IMG/VR virus record: IMGVR_UViG_3300027773_000205
Coordinates: 1 to 31,366 of that record
Strand: one strand, 5' to 3'
DNA: 31,366 bases
Source of the DNA: a virus
Shown: positions 1 to 6,212 of the stretch, in pieces
Numbering within the stretch: position 1 is the first letter of the stretch
Layout: the number at the start of each line of letters is the position of its first letter
The notes under the pieces: generated by a model
Told to the model about the DNA's origin: nothing
The model's input: only the letters and a program-made list of their open reading frames with translations
Database searches by the model: none
Program-made: the position numbers and the translations under genes

Positions 1-1413
1 TCAATGGCAATGCCGCATGCGGTGTGCGTGGTGTACGGCTCTATCATAGCATACAGGCGGAGGTGGCGTCTCACCGGGTTGAAGGCTCGCCAGGAGTTCA
101 TAGTCCTTCCTGAGAAGTGTATAGACGACGCCGATAAGCTGGCCGATGATGCGGCCCAGCACTTTATTTTTACCACGATACCGGCCCAGTCGCTCATCGT
201 AGCGGCAGATTCGTGGCACGAGGCGCAGATACAGGTCGCGCCACTCGCTGTCATGGCGGACGGCGAGCCAGGCGGCGAGATACATGGTCTGTTTGATGGT
301 TCTATTGCCGCCCTTTGTGAGCGGCATCGAGTCCAGCGTCGTCCCTGTTTGACGCTGATCTGGCGACCAACCGAAGAACGCGCGCAGCTTTGCCGCGCTT
401 TCAAAATTCGCGATAGAGCCAATGGAGGCCAGAATCGTCGCTGCGGCAATCTCCGAAATTCCTGGGATCGAGGTCAGGATCTGGCCTTCGCGTGTAGAGC
501 TTATGATCTCGCCGATCCTGGAATCGAGTTCCTCGATGTGCTCAGTGAGCAGGCGCAGCTCTGCGATGAGTTGTTTCTTCTCAAGATGCATCGACGATCT
601 GCGCGCTGGGTCACGCGTGCCAATGCTCTCTCTCGCAAGTTCCTGAAGGCGCAAAAGGCCAGCTCTGCCTGGCTTTACCCCGGTACAGCAGGCAAGCAAC
701 TCCCCGATGCTCGCCTCGGCCAGCTCCTCGCGGCTTGCAAAACGGCTGCGAATATTGAGCGCCGACTCGCAGGTTGGATTTTTAAAAACCTGCGCAAATT
801 CGGGGAATACTTCATCTACGATGGCAGTCAGTTGATTTTTTCTCTGCGCGATTTCGCGCACCAATTCCAGGCGTCGCCTGACCAGGCCGCGCAGAAGATT
901 CGCCGTCTCGCTCTTTCGCAGAGCCGGGCGCGCGATCTGCGCGGATTCGGAGACTTGCACACGAAGCGCGATTTGATTATAGAGAAGATTCGCGAGGCTC
1001 TGCGCATCTCGCGGATCGCTCTTGATCCTGGAAAGACGCTCTTGCACATGCAGTTCGTAGACGGCGATGCCTGCATCGAGAAGATACTGCTCGATGGCCT
1101 TGTGGTAGTGTCCAGTACGCTCCAGGACAACGCTGCACTCCGAAAGCGGAGCATAGAATTGCATCGCTTGTACCAGACTCTCAAAGCCAGATCTCGAGTT
1201 CTCGAAGGCGAGCACGGGGCAGGACTCGAAACGGCGGTGCTTCTTGAGCAACTCACTGCTTACGAAGGCAGCGACGTGGCTGTTTTTCGCCACGTCAATA
1301 CCAATGAAAAGAGGCAAAGATTCCGACTCGGGCGTGATGAGAGTTTTCGCGATCATTGCGCATTCATCCTTCCTTATGGTGTTGTGGGGGTGAAGAGAAG
1401 CGCTGCTTGCCAC
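1..1413 (-). CDS. IS110-family transposase (DEDD recombinase)
   Basis: The protein has the two IS110 domains. The N-terminal RuvC-like domain shows GIDVAKNSH (D40), LERTGHY (E98) and SDPRDAQSLA (D133, D136), the four acidic positions of the DEDD site. The C-terminal transposase_20 domain shows LTSIPGISEIAAATILASIG and then FFGWSPDQRQTGTT with KGGNRTIKQ. Family knowledge: IS110 enzymes recombine DNA through a RuvC site plus a C-terminal serine. Here the residue in the usual [S]G position is Thr356 (QTG), so the nucleophile is conservatively changed. The length of 470 aa is slightly above the usual 330-450. Met20 (position 1356) is an alternative start, with an AAGGAAGG sequence upstream. The stop codon is at the window edge, so the right end of the element cannot be seen. 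Confidence 0.93.
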   Translation of the reverse strand: MASSASLHPHNTIRKDECAMIAKTLITPESESLPLFIGIDVAKNSHVAAFVSSELLKKHRRFESCPVLAFENSRSGFESLVQAMQFYAPLSECSVVLERTGHYHKAIEQYLLDAGIAVYELHVQERLSRIKSDPRDAQSLANLLYNQIALRVQVSESAQIARPALRKSETANLLRGLVRRRLELVREIAQRKNQLTAIVDEVFPEFAQVFKNPTCESALNIRSRFASREELAEASIGELLACCTGVKPGRAGLLRLQELARESIGTRDPARRSSMHLEKKQLIAELRLLTEHIEELDSRIGEIISSTREGQILTSIPGISEIAAATILASIGSIANFESAAKLRAFFGWSPDQRQTGTTLDSMPLTKGGNRTIKQTMYLAAWLAVRHDSEWRDLYLRLVPRICRYDERLGRYRGKNKVLGRIIGQLIGVVYTLLRKDYELLASLQPGETPPPPVCYDRAVHHAHRMRHCH

Positions 1414-1570
1414 GGCGACGGGCTATCCAAACACAGACGAGGGGGTCTTTATGCCCCCAGATGCTCATCAGGATTCGAGGCTTTGCCGCCTGCTCCACTC
1501 ACGAAAAAGGCATACTTCGCCAATAGCATATTAGGAGTCAATGGCAGGCGGAGAGTAGCTAGCTCTCCCT
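1414..1570 (-). ncRNA. candidate bridge-RNA region of the IS110 element
   Basis: This is non-coding sequence directly upstream of the transposase, which is where IS110-group elements encode their bridge RNA (established for IS621-type elements). It is rich in possible stems: a GGAGAG-N7-CTCTCC hairpin at 1551-1569, a GGGGG-N8-CCCCC hairpin near 1441-1458, and an 8-bp pair GCAGGCGG/CCGCCTGC (about 1489 and 1544) that could close a roughly 50-nt loop. I cannot identify the target-binding or donor-binding loops. The nine bases TCAATGGCA occur both at 1-9 and at 1538-1546, which may mark the core of the two element ends. Assignment is by position and structure only. Confidence 0.3.
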
Positions 1571-1604
1571 GCCCTTCTCTTCTATTACAAGTATGTAGAG
1601 CCAG

Positions 1605-1620
1605 ATTGATAATTGTCAAT
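1605..1620. promoter_or_regulatory. near-perfect 16-bp palindrome, possible ArsR operator
   Basis: ATTGATAATTGTCAAT is palindromic except for one T/C pair. It lies about 90 bp before the ArsR-type gene in an AT-rich stretch. ArsR/SmtB proteins commonly repress their own promoter through such palindromes, so self-regulation is a reasonable inference. Confidence 0.35.
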
Positions 1621-1710
1621 ATTCATGGCATTAATGACCTATTAAAAATCGCAAGTTACACAAGAAGTTCAGCGGATTTCATAATCATCAGAAATCGAGG
1701 GGGAAGAACA

Positions 1711-2097
1711 ATGACGACGACCACGACCATGAACGTTCCTTTCGGCGCCACATTGCGCGAGGACGACAAGATATGCCGGGAACGCGAAGGGCGGGCGCGG
1801 CAGGCACAGACGATTGCGCGGTTGCTCGAAGCGCTCGCCGATCCAACGCGACTTGAGATCCTGCGACTGCTCCATCGTGAGCCGCAGTGCTCGCTCGCTG
1901 TCGAGGAGCTGGTAGATCTGGTCGGTGGCAAAGAGCAGCCGACGATCAGCCACCACTTGCGCCGATTGCTCAAGGTGGGCCTTGTGCGCTGCGCATTGAA
2001 AAAGGGCCAGTGGCGCTATTACGTCACAGAGCAAGCAGCAGTAGTCGCAGCGTGCATGGCGCCTCTCGATTACATCGGCCTGGCACAGACCACATAA
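1711..2097 (+). CDS. ArsR-family winged-helix transcriptional regulator
   Basis: The 128-aa protein contains a typical ArsR winged helix. LLEALADPTRLEILRLL opens it, then QPTISHHLRRLLKVGLV (recognition helix) and a KKGQWRYYV wing. The start ATG follows GAGGGGGAAGAACA, a strong ribosome binding site, and the reading frame upstream of it runs through the non-coding leader of the IS element, so the longer frame is not used. The alpha-3 metal motif ELCVCDL of arsenic sensors is absent (SLAVEEL here), so the ligand is unknown. The Thr-rich N-terminus (MTTTTTT) is low complexity. It may regulate itself through the palindrome upstream. Whether it belongs to the phage or to sequence brought in with the IS is unclear. 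Confidence 0.85.
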   Translation: MTTTTTMNVPFGATLREDDKICREREGRARQAQTIARLLEALADPTRLEILRLLHREPQCSLAVEELVDLVGGKEQPTISHHLRRLLKVGLVRCALKKGQWRYYVTEQAAVVAACMAPLDYIGLAQTT

Positions 2098-2103
2098 AGA
2101 AGC

Positions 2104-2139
2104 GGTGCCGGCGCTGAATGCGATCTCAGCGCCGGCACC
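2104..2139. terminator. 14-bp GC-rich hairpin after the ArsR gene
   Basis: GGTGCCGGCGCTGA and its exact reverse complement flank an 8-nt loop, 7 bp after the ArsR stop codon. There is no T-tract, so it may be a bidirectional stop or an RNA-stabilising hairpin rather than a classical intrinsic terminator. A very similar unit follows the next gene. Confidence 0.5.
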
Positions 2140-2145
2140 AGAAAG

Positions 2146-2169
2146 CCATACTATGTCCTCATAGTATGG
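2146..2169. promoter_or_regulatory. CCATACTATG/CATAGTATGG palindromic operator
   Basis: A perfect 10-bp inverted repeat with a 4-nt spacer. The right arm contains the likely start codon (CATAGT-ATG-G) of the following gene. The same CATAGTATGG half-site recurs at 2705-2714 before the Rep-like gene, together with related GTAGTACTATGG and CGTAGTATAG words. This indicates a shared regulator or a leaderless promoter with the operator across the start codon. Confidence 0.5.
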
Positions 2170-2624
2170 CACACAGAACAAAGAAAGGGAAAGCCATTCT
2201 ATTGTATCAAGCACCGCCCTGTCTTATTCATCGTGATACCTCAAAATCCTTTGATCTCTGCGAGGATTACGTCATCATCACCGATCACGATATTGCGAGC
2301 GCTGTCGCGCTCCAGGTGATCGTTGATAAGACAAAAGAAGCAATTGCACTCATTGAGCTTCGCACAAAGCGCGAAGTCACCTCCGTCCCCTGGATCACGG
2401 TGTCACTGCGCGACTTTGAGGAGCATTGTCTTTACATTGTCGCGAAGTCTACCTTTGCGCGTGTGCTCGCCGCGCAGGGGGAGCCGGCGCGGCCAAGCCT
2501 GGTTGAGCGCGGCTTCATCGAGCGCCGCACAAACGAGCAGGGAGAGACACAGTATCAGCTTGTCACCCCTCGGCTCAACGCAGCGATCCTTGCCCTCATC
2601 GAGCACGATGAAGGGAAACAATAA
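2166..2624 (+). CDS. small winged-helix-like protein related to the Rep N-terminus
   Basis: A 152-aa protein of no family I can name. Its middle (about residues 80-125) reads WITVSLRDFEEHCLYIV, KSTFARVLAAQG, then SLVERGFIERR. The Rep-like protein encoded next has the matching series WLDISLHEFEKLSLGL, ASYARALADRA, SLIQLGYVRAR. The shared pattern (W-x-x-[IV]SL-x-x-FE ... [ST][FY]AR-x-LA ... SL-[VI]-x-x-G-[FY]-[VI]-x-x-R) indicates paralogues, and helix-turn-helix-wing is the likely fold. The start is placed inside the CATAGTATGG element with no ribosome binding site, so translation may be leaderless. A TTG at 2202 behind AAAGGGAAAG is an alternative. It may be a repressor or modulator of replication; this is inferred only from the relationship. 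Confidence 0.6.
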   Translation: MAHRTKKGKAILLYQAPPCLIHRDTSKSFDLCEDYVIITDHDIASAVALQVIVDKTKEAIALIELRTKREVTSVPWITVSLRDFEEHCLYIVAKSTFARVLAAQGEPARPSLVERGFIERRTNEQGETQYQLVTPRLNAAILALIEHDEGKQ

Positions 2625-2674
2625 CAGGAGCGGCGCCGGTCAATTACGCGTGCAAAGACCGGCGCCGCTCCTGT
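2624..2674. terminator. 18-bp perfect GC-rich hairpin
   Basis: ACAGGAGCGGCGCCGGTC pairs exactly with GACCGGCGCCGCTCCTGT across a 15-nt loop. It overlaps the stop codon of the preceding gene and lies between it and the CATAGTATGG element of the Rep-like gene. There is no T-tract. The architecture gene-hairpin-element-gene repeats that found at 2104-2169. Confidence 0.55.
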
Positions 2675-2714
2675 AGTACTATGGGCTTGATCGTAGTATA
2701 GCTCATAGTATGGT
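2675..2714. promoter_or_regulatory. cluster of TACTATG/CATAGTA operator half-sites before rep
   Basis: Within 40 bp there are GTAGTACTATGG, CGTAGTATAG and CATAGTATGG, all variants of the palindrome at 2146-2169. A further AGTACTATGG covers the chosen Rep start codon at 2755. Likely binding sites of an autoregulator, for example Rep or its small paralogue. Confidence 0.4.
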
Positions 2715-2754
2715 AGTTTACAAGAGTTTTCGTAGAATTGGAGAAAGAAGTACT

Positions 2755-4695
2755 ATGGCGACCTACCCTCGCTGTCTTATTGAGCGGCTTGACCCCAGAT
2801 TTTTTAAGCTGCGCGATGATTTACTCTACCTCTCCCCGCGCTGCGACATGGCGAACGCCGGAGCACTGCGGGTGCTGGAGACGAAGACCGATCAGCGCAT
2901 TCAATACATTGGCGAGAAATACGGCATTCCCGATGGCTACATTCCGCCCGACGACTATCTCTGGCTTGATATATCGCTCCACGAATTTGAAAAGCTCTCA
3001 TTGGGACTGCGCAAGCGCGCCTCCTATGCCCGCGCCCTCGCTGATCGCGCACCAGAGACTGAGGTGCCTTCCCTCATCCAGCTTGGCTATGTCAGAGCGC
3101 GCATCGTCGCCTACTATGACCGGCTCGACAAACCAATGGCTGCGACCAGGATCTACCGCGATCATCTTGGTCGCTCGTTTGTCATCGTCGCTGATATGGC
3201 CGGGCAGTATTTTGGCCGCGATGGCCGTGTACACAATGCGATAGCCGAAGGCTTCACACGGGTTTCCCGGCAATTTCTGCTGCTCTCTGATAATGTCAAC
3301 GCAGCCATCGCGGCCCTTGATGACCGTGACCCGCCAGAGCCGCTGCCGCGCTGGGAGATAGAGGACAGCGGTGGCAGAAGACACAAGAAAGGCACTGTCA
3401 ATCAGGCGACGACGAATCCCAAGCTTGACAGCGCCCCGACATTGAATGACTCTTTGCAGATCTCTGCCAACGAGATCCACGCCAATCGAGGGGGTATCCT
3501 TGAAATGGCAGGAAGTTCATTCATCTCAGAGAATATCACAGCCGTCGATGATCTGTCTACCTCTGAGGCTGCCCCGGAAGCCCAAAATTCTCAGGGTTTC
3601 GACGGAAATTCATCAAAAACAGCGCTGTCCAAAAATGCATGGGGGGCCACTAAAAATGCATGGGGGGGTGATGAAAGTGCAAGGGGCGCGCCTAAATCTT
3701 CCGGGGCCTCGCCCAAAAAGGCGCCCTTAAAGAATCAGAATCATTACAGAGATCTCACAGGAGATTCTAAGAAAGATTCTGCGCAGGCGCCTCTTTCTTT
3801 CTCTCTTTATCGAGAGAGCATTGATTTTGAAAAACTCCGCCAGGCCGAATGGTGCCCGGAAACCGTCGTCGGCCTCTTATCGCACATCCTCGCCATCCCT
3901 GCACAATCTGAGGTAAGCCCGGATGCCTGGCGCGCCGAGTGCCTTGAGCCTGCGGCGCGGCTCATGGAGCAGACGGCGGGCATGGCGCCTTCGCGCGCCT
4001 GGGAACGCATCGATACCGTTGCGCGCTATATGGCAACGCCGGGATCGCCGTCGTGGTGGCAGCAGCCTGTCACGGGTGGCGGGCGTACCACAAAGTCGCC
4101 TGTGACACCTAAAAACGTCGCTGACAACTTTGAACGGCAATATGCCGACTATGACCGTCATCGCCATCTCTGGCATCCTACAGACTGGACACCCTACGAT
4201 GGCCCGCCGCTCACCGAGTACGAGCGTGGCTATGGCGGCATCGATCCTGCTCCGCCTGTCGAAGATACAGCGCCCACCGCCGTACTCGGCGAGCAGGCGG
4301 AGTTGGGCGAAGCATTGCCCACAACCGACGAAGTGCCGATAGTCGAGATCGCGCCGGCCTCCCAGGCGATGGCGCAGCCTTTGTACGCCATGTCACGCGA
4401 GGAGGCCGCTGATCTCGCCGATCTCATCGCGGCGCAATATCCGATGCTTTCGCTCGGCTATCGCGAGGATTACGAGGATGGCAGTGTCGCGCTCTGCGTC
4501 GAGCATGCAGAGGACGCGTGGATTACGCTGCGTAGCCACAACGATTGGTATAATCCGCCGCCGATTGTACAGCGCCTTATCAAGGCTGCCATTGCTTTCG
4601 GCGAAAGCCGTGCTGGCGAAGCTAGCGAAGGGAACAAGGAACACGATGGAGGCGCCGAGACTGGCGCTATATGCGAGGAAATGAGGACAACATGA
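2755..4695 (+). CDS. Rep-like replication protein with internal iterons
   Basis: A 646-aa protein. Residues 1-130 contain the winged-helix-like segment shared with the small upstream gene. Residues about 200-350 are low complexity, with a repeated KNAWG motif, and encode DNA repeats that look like iterons. Residues 360-450 form a helical domain (FEKLRQAEWCPETVVGLLSH ... SPSWWQQP). The C-terminal third is acidic and Pro-rich before a last folded part. Start choice: ATG at 2755 has GGAGAAAGAAG upstream, better than the ATG at 2710. The plan of an N-terminal DNA-binding domain, flexible linker carrying the origin, and a C-terminal partner-binding domain resembles lambda O and plasmid/phage initiators. 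I recognise no diagnostic motif, so initiator function is inferred. Its stop overlaps the next start (ATGA). Confidence 0.6.
   Translation: MATYPRCLIERLDPRFFKLRDDLLYLSPRCDMANAGALRVLETKTDQRIQYIGEKYGIPDGYIPPDDYLWLDISLHEFEKLSLGLRKRASYARALADRAPETEVPSLIQLGYVRARIVAYYDRLDKPMAATRIYRDHLGRSFVIVADMAGQYFGRDGRVHNAIAEGFTRVSRQFLLLSDNVNAAIAALDDRDPPEPLPRWEIEDSGGRRHKKGTVNQATTNPKLDSAPTLNDSLQISANEIHANRGGILEMAGSSFISENITAVDDLSTSEAAPEAQNSQGFDGNSSKTALSKNAWGATKNAWGGDESARGAPKSSGASPKKAPLKNQNHYRDLTGDSKKDSAQAPLSFSLYRESIDFEKLRQAEWCPETVVGLLSHILAIPAQSEVSPDAWRAECLEPAARLMEQTAGMAPSRAWERIDTVARYMATPGSPSWWQQPVTGGGRTTKSPVTPKNVADNFERQYADYDRHRHLWHPTDWTPYDGPPLTEYERGYGGIDPAPPVEDTAPTAVLGEQAELGEALPTTDEVPIVEIAPASQAMAQPLYAMSREEAADLADLIAAQYPMLSLGYREDYEDGSVALCVEHAEDAWITLRSHNDWYNPPPIVQRLIKAAIAFGESRAGEASEGNKEHDGGAETGAICEEMRTT
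3631..3835. other. putative replication origin inside the rep gene
   Basis: AAAAATGCATGGGGGG occurs at 3631-3646 and exactly again at 3652-3667. A degenerate third copy (GAAAGTGCAAGGGGCG) lies at 3673-3688 and a weak fourth near 3694. The period is 21 bp, two helical turns. Downstream, 3721-3835 is clearly AT-rich against its surroundings (runs such as GAATCAGAATCATTACAG and CTTTCTTTCTCTCTTTATC), as expected for an unwinding region. Iterons plus an AT-rich region within an initiator gene is the organisation of lambda ori in gene O. The repeats also encode NAWG motifs, so protein-level repetition is the alternative explanation. Confidence 0.45.
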
Positions 4696-5210
4696 CGATG
4701 CGAGCTACGAAACCAACGAGTGGCAAGGCCACGAAGGCGGCGCCGCGCCTCAAAAACTATGCGAGCGAGGCAAGCCTTGAATCGATCTTCGCGGCGATCC
4801 GCACGACGCTCGCCACGCATAAGGCAAAGCGGATTATGTTTGATTACGACGAAGCTGGCCGCGCCACTGCCATCGAGTTCGTCGTGGAACTGGGCCGGAC
4901 GCCGTATACGTTCCGGTTGCCTGCGCGCTTTGAAGCAGCGAAACCATTGGTGAAGAAAGCGCGCGAGGATGCCGGGGCATGGCGGATTTCCGAAGAGAAG
5001 CTTGATGAGCAGGCATATCGCGCTGTCTGGGCAACGATCCGCGACTGGGTGAGCGCTCAGATGGCGCTGATCGACATTGGCGCATCGAGGATGGAAGAGG
5101 TCTTTATGCCGTATCTCATCGTTGAGCCGGGGGTGACGATGTTTGAGCGCTTTGCAGAGCAGCGTCAGCTTCCGGCGCCAAAATTCAGCATCACGGAGGA
5201 AATGACGTAG
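4692..5210 (+). CDS. hypothetical protein, coupled to rep
   Basis: A 172-aa protein of unknown function. It starts within the stop codon of the Rep-like gene (ATGA overlap) after GAGGACAAC, so it is probably translationally coupled to it. The first 25 residues are basic and Ala/Lys/Thr-rich; the rest is a mixed alpha/beta sequence (KRIMFDYDEAGRATAIEFVV, then YTFRLPARF, then a helical end). No catalytic motif is visible. Tight coupling suggests a role in replication or its control. The 110 bp that follow contain a hairpin but no gene. Confidence 0.75.
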   Translation: MTMRATKPTSGKATKAAPRLKNYASEASLESIFAAIRTTLATHKAKRIMFDYDEAGRATAIEFVVELGRTPYTFRLPARFEAAKPLVKKAREDAGAWRISEEKLDEQAYRAVWATIRDWVSAQMALIDIGASRMEEVFMPYLIVEPGVTMFERFAEQRQLPAPKFSITEEMT

Positions 5211-5227
5211 TGCGTTGAACAGGAATG

Positions 5228-5255
5228 CGCCTGGCAAGGTGAAAGCTGCCAGGCG
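5228..5255. other. 9-bp hairpin in the intergenic region
   Basis: CGCCTGGCA pairs with TGCCAGGCG over a 10-nt loop, nested within a second pair ATGCGCC/GGCGCAT. It has no T-tract, so it may be a processing or pausing structure between the rep operon and the next genes. Confidence 0.3.
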
Positions 5256-5321
5256 ACGATCCGGCGCATGGGGATGCTCGGATCGAGGACATTATAGCAA
5301 AGCATGGGAAAGGTTAGCACA

Positions 5322-5639
5322 ATGACGGATCTCGTTCCCTACACCTTTGGGGAAAGCATGCTCCCCGCATCAGCGGGTGGCGCATTGCCGCCGGGGCAAC
5401 TTCAAGGCGTTCACTTTACCGTGACAGCTCAAATTTCCTGGATTTTGGAGAAACTTGAGCAGTGGTTTCGTGACCGCAATGAAGTCATCCTGGTCGCTCA
5501 TGGATCAACACGGCAGGGCTTAGGCTTTGTCATCCTTGAATGGGAGGAGTGCGAGGTTGACCCGCTCTTCCTGGCTATCTTAGAGCATGAGGACATCGTG
5601 GCAGATTACGCCGTCTACACCCGCACGGCGGAGGTGTAG
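5322..5639 (+). CDS. hypothetical protein
   Basis: A 105-aa acidic, soluble protein with an FTVTAQISWILEKLEQWF helix and a predicted beta-rich second half (EVILVAHGSTRQGLGFVILEW). Start ATG at 5322 follows GGGAAAGG at good spacing, preferred over the ATG at 5304 that has no ribosome binding site. The gene ends two bases before the membrane protein gene, so the two are likely one operon. I do not recognise the family. Confidence 0.7.
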   Translation: MTDLVPYTFGESMLPASAGGALPPGQLQGVHFTVTAQISWILEKLEQWFRDRNEVILVAHGSTRQGLGFVILEWEECEVDPLFLAILEHEDIVADYAVYTRTAEV

Positions 5640-5641
5640 CC

Positions 5642-6199
5642 ATGCGAGGAGCGACAACGAACACGGCGAAAAGCGGCGGCGAGCCTCTGGCTCCGACGTT
5701 TCTCTATGGCTTACTCGAAGTTGGCACGGGCCTATTCTGCTCATTTCAGCAGCTTATGACGACGCATGACAGCATCGTCGGCATTCTGCAAGGTGGAATC
5801 ATTGTCCCCTCGCACATGAGCGCGCAGGCTCTGCTCGCGTTCATTCAGAGCAATATGGACAAAGATAATCGTATTGCCTGGACGGTAGCAATCGTCACAC
5901 AGGTTCTGTATTGGGGCGCGATGCTGCACGCCGGGCCATTCCAGCGAAGGCTCCTACACCGGCTGACGATCTGGGGATTCTTCGGCCTGGAGATTGTCAC
6001 CGACCTCTGGTATAGCATCGCAACGAACACGACGCTCGGCGGCGCGTTCGTATGGATCTTTAATTTTGGTAACGGCGGCTGGCTGGTCAGCCTCTGCTAT
6101 ATCGCAGCGATGAGTGCCGGATCGATCTTCCTGGTATGGCGCGGCCTCTCGCGGCTCGGCAAGTGTGCAAGTGTGGTCTTTGCGAGCGAAAACCACTAA
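5642..6199 (+). CDS. integral membrane protein
   Basis: A 185-aa protein with about four hydrophobic segments: near residues 20-40 (FLYGLLEVGTGLFCSF), 80-97 (WTVAIVTQVLYWGAMLHAG), 110-130 (LTIWGFFGLEIVTDLWYSIA) and 138-168 (GAFVWIFNFGNGGWLVSLCY and AAMSAGSIFLVW). The start follows GGAGGTGTAGCC. It lies directly before the membrane-anchored ATPase gene with only 13 bp between them, so the two products may form one membrane complex, possibly for DNA movement or segregation. That is inference; the sequence carries no family motif I know. Confidence 0.75.
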   Translation: MRGATTNTAKSGGEPLAPTFLYGLLEVGTGLFCSFQQLMTTHDSIVGILQGGIIVPSHMSAQALLAFIQSNMDKDNRIAWTVAIVTQVLYWGAMLHAGPFQRRLLHRLTIWGFFGLEIVTDLWYSIATNTTLGGAFVWIFNFGNGGWLVSLCYIAAMSAGSIFLVWRGLSRLGKCASVVFASENH

Positions 6200-6212
6200 G
6201 GAGGGATACGAG

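Noticed and set aside
828-1256. Second minus-strand frame inside the transposase
   Set aside because: Ser/Arg-rich shadow of the IS110 gene; no known IS110 accessory protein matches.
4-1710. Long plus-strand frame ahead of the ArsR gene
   Set aside because: It is the antisense of the IS110 gene and its leader. Only its last 128 codons, from the ATG at 1711, form a recognisable protein with a ribosome binding site.
4470-5237. Minus-strand frame opposite the end of rep
   Set aside because: No ribosome binding site or motif, and it is antisense to two better genes.
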